DNA from: Cellulomonas carbonis
Lineage (GTDB): Bacteria > Actinomycetota > Actinomycetes > Actinomycetales > Cellulomonadaceae
DNA length: 64,000 bases
Direction of reading: 5' to 3'
Assembly (NCBI RefSeq): GCF_014636275.1
Contig: NZ_BMEB01000002.1
Coordinates: 868,001 to 932,000, forward strand
In this document: positions 8,727 to 16,331 of the stretch, piece by piece
Layout: every line of letters begins with the position of its first letter
Numbering within the stretch: position 1 is the first letter of the stretch
Translations under genes and position numbers: made by a program
The notes under the pieces: generated by a model
What the model saw: only the letters and a program-made list of their open reading frames with translations
Database searches by the model: none
What the model was told of the DNA's origin: nothing

Positions 8727-9902
8727 TCAGGCGACGAGCGTGCTCCGGGCGTCGTCGGCGGCGCGCTCGAGCTCGGTCGCGAGCGTCGCGACCTCGGCGA
8801 CCATCGCCGCGCGCTGCGCGTCGAGGTCGGCGAGCACCTCGTCGACCAGCTCGAGGAGCGAGCCCGAGGTGAGCTCGTCGGTGCGCAACGTGTAGCGCTC
8901 GCGGCCCACGGACTGCTGGAAGTCGCGGCACTTGGGCCGGTACTCCATGGCGATGCCGGGCACCCCCACACGCGCCGCGAGGACGAGCGCGTGCAGCTTC
9001 TCGCCCACGAGCACGTCGCAGGCCGCGAGCGCACGCAGCACGGTGTCGAGCTCGCACGCGGGCGGCGCCACGACGCCCGGGACCTCCGCAGCGAGCCGCT
9101 CGAGGGGCGCCGTGTCCTCGGTGGTCGTGCTGATGAGGCGCACCTCGGTGCCGCGCTCGACGAGGCGGCGCGCGAGGTCGCGCACGTGGCCCAGGAGCCC
9201 GTCCTCGTCCTGGCCCCACAGATCGTCCGTCACGCCGACGTTGATGCCGACGACCGGGCGCTCGCCGCGCACCGCGGCCATGTCGCCCGAGAGCGGGTCC
9301 GCGAGGTCGGCCGGCAGCGCGAGGGCGAGCGCCGGGTCGCCGACGACCTGCGCGTCGACGCCGATCTCGGCGAGCGACGCGGCGCTCCGCGGGCCGCGCA
9401 CGCGGACCGTGGGGAACTCGCGCAGGATCGGCGCCCACAGCGCAGGCTCGGCCCGGACGGCGGCGCGCCGCCCCTGGGCGTAGGTGGGGTCCTCGACGCC
9501 GACGCTCAGCATCGTCCGCGGTGCGGACGGGGCGGCGGCCAGCAGGGCGGTGAGCGTCTCGCGGAAGTGCCCGTTGAAGATCAGCGTCCCGCCGCCGAGG
9601 CACACCGCGCCGATCGCGCCGCGGCGGCCCACGGCGCGCAGGACCGCGTTGTCGGGGAGGTTGGGGACCTGGCGCACGTCCCACGGCGCGAGGAGCCGGC
9701 GGTGGGCCTCGAGCATCGCCTCGTCGCCGAGGTTGCCGTTCCCGGACCAGCCGACGTACGCGGCCGACCGTCCGTGGCTGCGCAGGAACGGGACGTAGCC
9801 CGTCGCCCGACGCAGCTCGCCGACCCGGCGGCGGACGCCGGACAGCATCCCGGCAGCGGGCGCGGTCGACACGTTCGTGGGTGGCTGGGCAGCGGCAACC
9901 AA
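8727..9902 (-). CDS. Polysaccharide pyruvyl transferase family protein (CsaB-like)
   Basis: 391 residues. The start is a TTG at 9902 placed directly behind GGAGGGACC, the best ribosome site nearby. Motifs include YVGWSGNGNLGDEAML near residue 50, the CLGGGTLIFN segment, VGINVGV in the middle and GEKLHALVLAARVGVPGIAM near the C-terminus, diagnostic of the PF04230 family. The homologue CsaB pyruvylates secondary cell-wall polysaccharide that anchors S-layer proteins, but other members act on exopolysaccharide. It faces the operon above, and lies downstream of the lasso exporter on the same strand with a 95-base gap, so it could be read from either locus. Confidence 0.8.
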   Translation of the reverse strand: MVAAAQPPTNVSTAPAAGMLSGVRRRVGELRRATGYVPFLRSHGRSAAYVGWSGNGNLGDEAMLEAHRRLLAPWDVRQVPNLPDNAVLRAVGRRGAIGAVCLGGGTLIFNGHFRETLTALLAAAPSAPRTMLSVGVEDPTYAQGRRAAVRAEPALWAPILREFPTVRVRGPRSAASLAEIGVDAQVVGDPALALALPADLADPLSGDMAAVRGERPVVGINVGVTDDLWGQDEDGLLGHVRDLARRLVERGTEVRLISTTTEDTAPLERLAAEVPGVVAPPACELDTVLRALAACDVLVGEKLHALVLAARVGVPGIAMEYRPKCRDFQQSVGRERYTLRTDELTSGSLLELVDEVLADLDAQRAAMVAEVATLATELERAADDARSTLVA

Positions 9903-9997
9903 GGCGGTCCCTCCGTCGACAGGTGTGGCGGACAGGCCGCGTCGTCGCGCCCTACGAACCCGTCCCGAACCAGGACGAACCGTTCAATGGAGGGACT

Positions 9998-11866
9998 CTA
10001 ACCACGCTCGGCGGGGTGACCAAGGCCGACTCCGTACGCGGCGGACTGGAGCGCGTACAGCTCGGCGTACCGGCCGCCGTGCGCGACGAGCTCGTCGTGC
10101 GTGCCGTGCTCGAGCACGCGCCCCTCGTCGAGCACGTAGATGTGGTCCGCGAGCCGCACGCTGCTCCAGCGGTGCGTGATGAGCAGCGCGGCGCGCCCGT
10201 CCAGGACGCGCCGCACGTCCGCGAACAGCTCGTGCTCGGCGCGCGGGTCGAGGGCCGCGCTGGGCTCGTCGAGCACGACCACGTCGCGGTCCCGGTACAG
10301 GGCGCGTGCGAGCGCGACCCGCTGCCACTGCCCGCCCGAGAGGTCGGCACCCTCGGCGAGCTCACGGCCCAACGGGGTGTCGAGCCCGGCGGGCAGCCGG
10401 TCGATCGCGTCACCGAGGCCGACGCGGCGCGCGACGTCCTCGGCGCGGGCCCGGTCCGGGGGCGTCGCGGAGTCGGACAGCGTCACGTTGTCGAGCGCGG
10501 TCATCTGGTACCGCACGAAGTCCTGGAGCACGACGCTCACCGAGGCGCGCAGGTCCGCGGCGGGCAGCGGCGCGCCGTCCCAGGTGACCGAGCCCGACGT
10601 CGGCTCGAAGAGGCCCGACACCATCTTCGCGAGCGTCGTCTTGCCCGAGCCGTTCTCGCCCACGAGCGCCACGACGGACCCGGCGGGGACCTCGATGCTC
10701 ACGCCGTCGACCGCGGGCCGGCCCGCTCCCTCGTACGTGAAGCGGACGTCGGTCGCGCGCAGCCCGGTGCGCAGGCGCCGCGGCGTGCCGGGCGGCGCCG
10801 CGGGCGGGCACTGCGCGACGAAGTCCTCGAGGTCCCGCAGGAAGGGCGCGCTCTCGACGAGCCCCGACGCCGAGCGCACCACGCCGCCGAGCTGACCCGC
10901 GAGCAGGCGTGCGGCGACCGCGGCCGCGCCCGCGTCGGCCAGGCCGATCCGGTCGGCGTCCACGAGCAGCACGATGACGGCGAGCGCCAGCGCGAGCCCG
11001 ACGGCGGACGCCCCGGCCCCGAGGAGGTTGAGGCCCTGGCGCACCCGCACCTGTCGTCGCAGGCGCTCCTCGTGCGCGGCGTCCTCGGCCGCGAGCCGCC
11101 GCAGGACCTCGGGTGCGGCGTCCGCCGCCCGCGTCTCGGTGACGAACGCGCGGTGGCTCACGAGCATCCGCAGGTAGGTGCGACGGCGCAGGCCGGGCGT
11201 CGCACGCGTCGCGAACTCGAACTCGGCGCGGCTCGCTCGCCTGGCCAGCAGCACGGCGGGCAGCCCCGCGAGGAGCAGGAGGGGCACGAGCACCGGCTCG
11301 ATCGCCACGAGGGCGACCGCCATCGCGGTCACGCCGAGGACGCCGCCGAGCGAGCCGAGCACGCCCGTGACGACCGCCGTCGGCCGGGTGAGCGCGTTCG
11401 ACGTGACGCGCTCGAGGCGCATGACGAACGCGGTCGACTCGTACCGCACGAGGTCGACCGCCGCGCACGCCTCGAGCAGGCGCCGCCACACGCGCTGCGC
11501 GACGCGTTCGCCCAGCAGGCGCTGCTGCTGACCCTGGAGGGCACCCGCCGCGCCCGAGACGGCGGTCGCGAGCGCCAGCAGCGCGAGCCCGGGCACGAGC
11601 GCCGCGGCCGAGGTGCCGGGCGTGAGCACCGCGCCGAGCGCGAGCCTGCTCGCGAGGACGACGCCGACTCCCGCCGCGGCGCCCAGCAGCTGGAGCGCGG
11701 CGGCGAGCGCGACGCCACGGCGGTCGGCCTCGACGGTCGTCCGCAGCGCGCCGAGGAGGAGGCCGGCGCGGCCGGGGCGGCCCGGCGTGGGGGCGGCTCG
11801 GCGGACGGGTCGGCGCGCGGGAGTGCGGGGCTGGTCCTGCGCGGGGGCGGGGGAGGTGTCGCTCAC
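9998..11866 (-). CDS. ABC exporter, fused membrane and ATPase domains (lasso peptide D protein)
   Basis: 622 residues. The N-terminal half has several hydrophobic segments of an exporter membrane domain (ALQLLGAAAGVGVVLASRLAL is the first). The C-terminal half is an ATPase with Walker A GENGSGKTT (Lys near residue 409), signature LSGGQWQRVALARAL and Walker B VVVLDEPSAALD. It is the likely exporter and immunity determinant (D protein) of the lasso cluster, since it follows the precursor gene on the same strand with only a hairpin-containing 119-base gap. Fused exporters are usual in lasso clusters. Start at ATG 11866. Confidence 0.88.
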   Translation of the reverse strand: MSDTSPAPAQDQPRTPARRPVRRAAPTPGRPGRAGLLLGALRTTVEADRRGVALAAALQLLGAAAGVGVVLASRLALGAVLTPGTSAAALVPGLALLALATAVSGAAGALQGQQQRLLGERVAQRVWRRLLEACAAVDLVRYESTAFVMRLERVTSNALTRPTAVVTGVLGSLGGVLGVTAMAVALVAIEPVLVPLLLLAGLPAVLLARRASRAEFEFATRATPGLRRRTYLRMLVSHRAFVTETRAADAAPEVLRRLAAEDAAHEERLRRQVRVRQGLNLLGAGASAVGLALALAVIVLLVDADRIGLADAGAAAVAARLLAGQLGGVVRSASGLVESAPFLRDLEDFVAQCPPAAPPGTPRRLRTGLRATDVRFTYEGAGRPAVDGVSIEVPAGSVVALVGENGSGKTTLAKMVSGLFEPTSGSVTWDGAPLPAADLRASVSVVLQDFVRYQMTALDNVTLSDSATPPDRARAEDVARRVGLGDAIDRLPAGLDTPLGRELAEGADLSGGQWQRVALARALYRDRDVVVLDEPSAALDPRAEHELFADVRRVLDGRAALLITHRWSSVRLADHIYVLDEGRVLEHGTHDELVAHGGRYAELYALQSAAYGVGLGHPAERG

Positions 11867-11914
11867 AGGTGGTCGGTGCGGGTCACGGTCGCGCCGGGGC
11901 GGCCCCGGACGCAG

Positions 11915-11956
11915 CGCGACCGGCCGGCCGGGTGGGTGTCCCGGCGGCCGGTCGCG
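11915..11956 (-). terminator. Intercistronic hairpin between lasso precursor and exporter
   Basis: A 12-base-pair perfect stem (11915-11926 with 11945-11956) and an 18-base loop lie just after the precursor gene. In RiPP operons such hairpins often stabilise or partly terminate the abundant precursor mRNA; that role is inferred here. Confidence 0.5.
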
Positions 11957-11959
11957 ATG

Positions 11960-11989
11960 TCCGTCAGCTGTCCGTCAGCTGGCCGTCAG
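11960..11989. repeat. Tandem 11-bp repeat at the precursor stop
   Basis: Two exact copies of TCCGTCAGCTG (11960-11970, 11971-11981) and a partial third (GCCGTCAG) run directly up to the stop codon of the lasso precursor. Each unit contains a TGA on the minus strand. Confidence 0.7.
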
Positions 11990-12135
11990 GACGAGACGGG
12001 GCCGAGGGCGATGTCGCCGTCGGGCGACGTGAAGACGATGCCGTCCGTGCCCGTCGCGTCCTTGTAGGTGACCAGGGTCATGCCGTGGAGCGAGCCGATC
12101 GGCTCGATCGACGGCGAGGTGTACCGGGCATCCAT
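11986..12135 (-). CDS. Lasso peptide precursor (49 residues)
   Basis: This small gene has GAGGGG upstream and a strong promoter. The leader contains Y5, P8, I10, G14 and T20 in the spacing Y-x2-P-x-[LI]-x3-G-x5-T, the consensus of lasso leaders recognised by B1 proteins. A lasso core needs a ring-closing Asp or Glu at position 7-9 and usually a Thr two residues before the core. T30 followed by a core GIVFTSPDGDIALGPVSS (residues 32-49) satisfies both: Gly1 would form a macrolactam with Asp8, leaving a 10-residue tail. The core ends Ser-Ser, fitting the cluster's HPr-kinase-like enzyme, which in paeninodin-type clusters phosphorylates the C-terminal serine. Taking T20 as the cleavage Thr gives no acceptor at 7-9. 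Family assignment is firm from context; the exact core is inference. Confidence 0.75.
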   Translation of the reverse strand: MDARYTSPSIEPIGSLHGMTLVTYKDATGTDGIVFTSPDGDIALGPVSS

Positions 12136-12189
12136 GTGGTCGTCCCCTCTGCTGGGCGGCGTGGGCTCCTCCCGCCACCGTTGTGTGGG

Positions 12190-12218
12190 ATCGTAGGGGC
12201 CGCCCGAACCGGTGGCAA
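12190..12218 (-). promoter_or_regulatory. Promoter of the lasso precursor gene
   Basis: On the minus strand TTGCCA (12218-12213) and TACGAT (12195-12190) are separated by exactly 17 bases, a near-ideal housekeeping promoter about 55 bases before the precursor ATG. The same 128-base gap must also hold the promoter of the divergent kinase gene. Confidence 0.6.
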
Positions 12219-12263
12219 CGAGGGCGAACCGGGCGTACCCCGCCCGCGGCAGGAGGGCGAGCC

Positions 12264-13091
12264 GTGGCAGGTGAGCGCGCGCAGTACGGACTGCGGCTCC
12301 GGGGCCTCGACGGCGTCGACGCGCTGCTGCGCCCCGCGGACCCCGCCTGGCCCGTGCTCACGGTGCGGCCCACGGTGGGCGCGAGGTCCCTGACGGCCGA
12401 CGAGGTGACCGAGGAGCGTGCGGCGTACCGCCTCGAACGCGCCGACGGCGACGTGCACGTCGACCGGGTGTCGCTCACCGCGACCTTCGTGATGACGCGC
12501 GAGCACCCGCCCGAGGCGTACCTGCACCCCTTCCTCAGCCTCACGACCGCCGTCGTGAGCCGCTGGCTCGACCGGGACGCGCTGCACGCGGGTGCCTTCC
12601 TCGCGCCGAGCGGCGTCTGGGGCGTGCTCGGCGCACGCGAGGCGGGCAAGAGCACGGCGCTCGCGACGCTGCACGCGCGCGGTCACGCGGTGCTGGCGGA
12701 CGACGTCGTCGTCGTCGACGGCGGCCAGGTCCTGCCCGGTCCCGCGTGCCTGGACCTGCGCGAGGAGGCGGCGCGCCGCCTGGCGACGGGGGATGGCATC
12801 GGCGTCGTCGGCGCTCGCGAGCGGTGGCGCGTGCGGCTCGACCCGGAGGTCCGCCCCGGGCCGCTCGTGGGCTGGGTGCTGCCGCAGTGGGGTGACGAGC
12901 ACCGCGTCGAGGTGCTCAGGCCCGCGGAGCGGCTCGGCGTGCTCATGGCGAACCTCGCGCTGAGCCGCGTCCCGCGCCGACCCGAGCGGGTCATGGACCT
13001 GGCGCGCGTCCCCGTCGTGCGCTGGGTCCGTCCGCGGTCGTGGTCCGAGGCCGACCGCGCGCTCGACTCACTGCTCGCCGTCGTCGGCTGA
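12264..13091 (+). CDS. HPr kinase-like protein (lasso peptide kinase)
   Basis: 275 residues from GTG 12264, six bases after GGAGGG. A P-loop GAREAGKST (Lys near residue 129) is followed by a HAVLADDVVVVDGG segment matching the acidic strand after the P-loop in HPr kinase/phosphorylase folds. It is shorter than true HprK and lacks that enzyme's N-terminal domain, like the kinases of paeninodin-type lasso clusters (PadeK, ThcoK) that phosphorylate the side chain of the C-terminal serine of the precursor. Its position between the precursor and the cyclase, and the Ser-Ser end of the precursor, support that role. It is transcribed against the rest of the cluster, and its last 24 bases overlap the end of the cyclase gene. 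Confidence 0.8.
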   Translation: MAGERAQYGLRLRGLDGVDALLRPADPAWPVLTVRPTVGARSLTADEVTEERAAYRLERADGDVHVDRVSLTATFVMTREHPPEAYLHPFLSLTTAVVSRWLDRDALHAGAFLAPSGVWGVLGAREAGKSTALATLHARGHAVLADDVVVVDGGQVLPGPACLDLREEAARRLATGDGIGVVGARERWRVRLDPEVRPGPLVGWVLPQWGDEHRVEVLRPAERLGVLMANLALSRVPRRPERVMDLARVPVVRWVRPRSWSEADRALDSLLAVVG

Positions 13092-14270
13092 CGCGCCCCC
13101 GGCCCGGGCGGACGCCGCCCACGCGTGCTGGAGCAGCGCGAACGAGCGACCGTCCGGGCGATCCGCGGACCAGGCGGTGTGGAGCGTGTCCGGGTCGACG
13201 AGCGTGCTGTCGACGCCCGTGCCGTCCCACCCGTGCGCGAAGTCACGCGCGCCCGGGCCCCAGAAGGCGCGGCCGAACTCGGCCTTCGAGCGGCGCACGA
13301 GCACCTCGGCGGGCAGCAGGTCCCCGACCAGCGCGCCGAGCGCCTGCGCGCGCGAACGCGGCAGCCGTACCCGGTGCGCACCGGCCAGCGCCGACAGCAC
13401 CCCCGGCTCGGTGAACGGGTGCACGACGACGGCGTCGTGGTCCGCGCCGACGCGCGCGAGGCTCGCGGTCGCGACCGTCCGGTACCGGGCCCGCCACCAC
13501 CCGTCGACCAGCGCGTCGTCGGGTCGCACCGGCAGCTCCGCCTCGGCCCCGACCTTGGCGCGTCGCAGGGCGTCGGCCGCGTGCGGGCGCAGCCAGGGGC
13601 GCGCGGGCGTCGGGTCCGGGCGGCGCGCGAGCACCGCCCGCCGCACCGCGCGCGGGCTCGCCGCGAGCGCCCGGCGCGCCGCGTCGGAGGCCCGCGGGCG
13701 GACCTGACCCTGCTGCACGTGCGCGAGCCGGTCCCACGGCGAGCCGGGGGACATGACCTCGTCCCCCGCGAAGCCCGTCAGCAGCGAACCGCCCGCGGCG
13801 AGCGCCGCGATGCGCTGGTGGAAGTGCGTGTTCGGGGGCCACAGGACGCCGTGCCGGCGGATCTGGTCACGCGCGTCGTCGCCCAGCAGGTCGAGCTCGT
13901 CGGTGGTGTCGAGCAGCGTCCACTCGCGCACGCCGACGTGGTCGACGACCTGGCGCTGCCACTCGCTCTCGTCGGACTCGGGCAGGCGCGGGAACCGCAG
14001 GGTCACGGCCACGGGCGGGGCGAGCCCCTCGCGCGCGGCCACGTGGGCCGCCAGCGCCAGCACGGTCGACGAGTCGCGGCCGCCCGAGAAGCTGACGACG
14101 CAGGGCGGGCGCAGCAGCGCACCGAGGACCGCGGCCTCGACGGCCGCGCGCGGGCCGTCGTCGGTCACCGCGAGGGGGACGAGATCCGGGTCGTGCCCCA
14201 GGGGGAGGCCCGCGGCGAGCTCGAGGGGCGTGAGCTGCCACGCGCCGGCGGGGGCACCGGTCGCCGTCAC
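13068..14270 (-). CDS. Asparagine synthetase-like lasso cyclase (C protein)
   Basis: 400 residues from GTG 14270, overlapping the B2 stop (GTGA). The ATP-pyrophosphatase loop SFSGGRDSS lies near residue 58, and the domain continues with FAGDEVMSPGSPWDRL and a C-terminal RRSKAEFGRAFW. Lasso cyclases activate the Asp or Glu side chain with ATP and close the macrolactam ring onto the core N-terminus. Known examples (McjC and relatives) run about 500-600 residues with an N-terminal glutaminase-like domain. Here only about 55 residues precede the loop, so that domain is absent. It is coupled to B1 and B2 in one operon. Confidence 0.85.
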   Translation of the reverse strand: MTATGAPAGAWQLTPLELAAGLPLGHDPDLVPLAVTDDGPRAAVEAAVLGALLRPPCVVSFSGGRDSSTVLALAAHVAAREGLAPPVAVTLRFPRLPESDESEWQRQVVDHVGVREWTLLDTTDELDLLGDDARDQIRRHGVLWPPNTHFHQRIAALAAGGSLLTGFAGDEVMSPGSPWDRLAHVQQGQVRPRASDAARRALAASPRAVRRAVLARRPDPTPARPWLRPHAADALRRAKVGAEAELPVRPDDALVDGWWRARYRTVATASLARVGADHDAVVVHPFTEPGVLSALAGAHRVRLPRSRAQALGALVGDLLPAEVLVRRSKAEFGRAFWGPGARDFAHGWDGTGVDSTLVDPDTLHTAWSADRPDGRSFALLQHAWAASARAGGASADDGEQ

Positions 14271-14695
14271 GGCGCCCACCGGTGGATCTCGCGGAACGTG
14301 CGGGCGGTGGCGTCGTCGGACTCGACGTCGAGCCACGCGTGCGCGGTCACGTCGCCCGACGCGTCGCGCCGGACCCCGATGACGACCTCGCACGGCACGC
14401 CGTGCGCCGCGAGCCAGGTCCGCAGGACGAGGCTCCGCTCGAGGCACGTCGGCGACGTGCGGCGCAGCACGGCCTCGACCCCGCGGCGCGCGCCGTCGGG
14501 CAGCCGGGGCGGGCGGGGGACGTGGGCCCGGACGCCGTCCGCGGCGAGCGCACGGCGGGTCCGGCGCAGGGCGAGCGCCGCCCACCCCGCAGCGAGCCAC
14601 GTGCGCGGCGACCAGCGACCCGTCCGGGGTGCCGCGAGGTAGGCCGCGAGCTGCTCGGGGCGGTGCAGGCGGGAGGGCCCGGTGCGCGTGGTCAT
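14267..14695 (-). CDS. Lasso peptide B2 leader peptidase (transglutaminase-like)
   Basis: 142 residues from ATG 14695, overlapping the B1 stop (ATGA) and the cyclase start. The motif SPTCLERSLVLRTWLAAHG (catalytic Cys near residue 84) and TAHAWLDV (His near 119), followed by an acidic stretch, match the Cys-His-Asp fold of lasso B2 proteins (PF13471 type). These cut the leader from the precursor while the core is folded and closed. The short length without a fused B1 domain is normal for split B1/B2 systems. Confidence 0.9.
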   Translation of the reverse strand: MTTRTGPSRLHRPEQLAAYLAAPRTGRWSPRTWLAAGWAALALRRTRRALAADGVRAHVPRPPRLPDGARRGVEAVLRRTSPTCLERSLVLRTWLAAHGVPCEVVIGVRRDASGDVTAHAWLDVESDDATARTFREIHRWAP

Positions 14696-14985
14696 CCCTC
14701 CAGGAGGTCGCGCTCGCGGGCGCTCGCGAGGAAGGCGTCGACGTCGGCCTCGCCGCGACCGCGGTCGAGGTCGAACCGGTCGACCAGCGCGTCGACGAGG
14801 GCGTCGCGCGTCGTCCCCGCCGCGAGGAGGGACCACAGCACCGCACCCGAGGCGTTGACCGACAGGTACTCCGAGCGCTCGAGGTCGAGCACGACCACCT
14901 CGTCGTCGATCTCGCGCCACGAGACCGCTCCCTCACGCAGGCGCAGGTCCGGACCGGTGCCCGTGGTCGTGCCGTCGTGCTCCAT
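14692..14985 (-). CDS. PqqD-like leader-binding protein (lasso B1, RRE)
   Basis: 97 residues. The segment from about residue 13 (LRLREGAVSWREIDDEVVVLDLERSEY in outline) followed by LSVNASGAVLWSLL and a short helical end is the PqqD/RiPP recognition element fold. In lasso clusters this protein binds the leader's Y-x2-P motif and hands the precursor to B2. Start ATG 14985; its stop overlaps the B2 start, making a B1-B2-C operon. Confidence 0.88.
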   Translation of the reverse strand: MEHDGTTTGTGPDLRLREGAVSWREIDDEVVVLDLERSEYLSVNASGAVLWSLLAAGTTRDALVDALVDRFDLDRGRGEADVDAFLASARERDLLEG

Positions 14986-15064
14986 CCCGCCCCCGTCCGT
15001 CGGTCGCGCCGGCGCGCGTCAGCGGAAGCATGGCACGCGCCGCCGAGGCCGTCGTCGTGGGCCG

Positions 15065-16279
15065 TCAGCGGCCGGGTCGACGGTTCTCGACGCCCGACGC
15101 GGGGTCGGCGGGGTCACCGTGCGCGGCCACCGCGGCGAGGTACGCGTGCAGGTCCTCGACGGTGCCGTCGGCGTGGAAGGCCGAGCCGGGGTCCGCGGGG
15201 TCCGCCGTGAACGGCGCGCGCCGCCCGTGCCGCAGGCGTCCCGTGGACCGGTGGACAGCGAGCGACGCGAGCCGGTCGTGCTCGAGCGACCCGGCGGCGA
15301 GGTGCGCGCCGAGGGTGCGCCGCGCGGGCGTGGACGCCCGGCCGCGGTCGAGCCGCCGGGCGAGGACGTCCGCCGCGGCCCAGTCCCCGCGGCCCCGCAG
15401 CGCGGCGACGACGTGCCCCGGGACGGGCGCACCGAGGACTGCGCCGCTGCGGCCGAGCACGAGCCCGACGGCGCGCGCGACCCGCCACGCCCGCGCGGTC
15501 GCGACGACGGCGTCCCAGTCGACGTCCGGCTCGGCGCACGCGAGGGCGACGTCGAGCAGCCAGACCAGCCGGTCGCCGCCCGACCCGGCGGCGTGCAGGC
15601 ACAGGTGGACGAGGCGCTCGGCGGGTCCGAGCGCGGGCACGGGCCCAGCCGCCGTGGTCACGTCGACCCGCGTCGCGAGCAGCCGCGCGGTCGGGACGGC
15701 GGCCCGTCGCCGTCGCTCGCTGCGGTTCACGAGCGTCCAGTGCAGGTCGAGCATCGTGCCGAGCGGGGCGCGCAGGTCCACCTCGCCCGGGACGCGCGAG
15801 CGCAGGAGCGCGAAGTTGCGGTCCAGGAGCACCGAGCCCGCGGTGCTCAGCGCGCGCAGCGCGTCGGCGAACCGTTCCGGGGGGACCAGGAGGTCGAGGT
15901 CGGTGAACGGGCGCACCTCGCCCCGCGCCTCGTGCAGCGCGGCGACGACGGGGCCCTTGACGCACACCCACGGCACGCCCGCGGCGTCGAGCGCCGCGCC
16001 GCAGCGCAGCAGGTCCGCGGCGAGCGCGACCTGGTAGGTCACCGCCGACCGCCGCTCGTCCACGGCCCGTGCCGCGACGTCCGCCGGCAGGCCCGGGACG
16101 GACGCCGCGCGGCGCGCGAGGAACGTCCAGCCGCGGTGCACGTCGAGCAGGCGGACGAGAGGGTCCGTCGGGGCCTCCGCCGGCCACGGCGCGACGTCGG
16201 ACGCGGTCCCGGCGACGTCGCGGAACAGCCACCGGACGAGAGCCGTCGCGGCGGGGTCGCGGTCCGTGCGCGCCGTCAT
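15065..16279 (-). CDS. Nucleotidyltransferase-family protein of the lasso cluster
   Basis: 404 residues from ATG 16279. The central motif VCVKGPVVAALHEARG followed by FTDLDLLVPPERF carries the paired Asp residues of the uncharacterised nucleotidyltransferase family (PF14907 type). Later helices include LVHLCLHAAGSGGDRLVWLLD. Members recur in lasso clusters with an HPr-like kinase; in the pseudomycoidin cluster the homologue acts with the kinase to extend the C-terminal phosphate with a sugar. A similar second-step modification is inferred here. It lies 79 bases upstream of B1 on the same strand and is probably the first gene of the operon. Confidence 0.8.
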   Translation of the reverse strand: MTARTDRDPAATALVRWLFRDVAGTASDVAPWPAEAPTDPLVRLLDVHRGWTFLARRAASVPGLPADVAARAVDERRSAVTYQVALAADLLRCGAALDAAGVPWVCVKGPVVAALHEARGEVRPFTDLDLLVPPERFADALRALSTAGSVLLDRNFALLRSRVPGEVDLRAPLGTMLDLHWTLVNRSERRRRAAVPTARLLATRVDVTTAAGPVPALGPAERLVHLCLHAAGSGGDRLVWLLDVALACAEPDVDWDAVVATARAWRVARAVGLVLGRSGAVLGAPVPGHVVAALRGRGDWAAADVLARRLDRGRASTPARRTLGAHLAAGSLEHDRLASLAVHRSTGRLRHGRRAPFTADPADPGSAFHADGTVEDLHAYLAAVAAHGDPADPASGVENRRPGR

Positions 16280-16331
16280 GCCCGCGCCTCACCCCCTGCC
16301 TCGTCCCGCCCGGCCCCGGGTCGGCGTCAGG

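Noticed and set aside
11986..12135. Leader cleavage after Leu21, using Thr20 as the -2 residue
   Set aside because: The resulting core has no Asp or Glu at positions 7-9, so no lasso ring could form.
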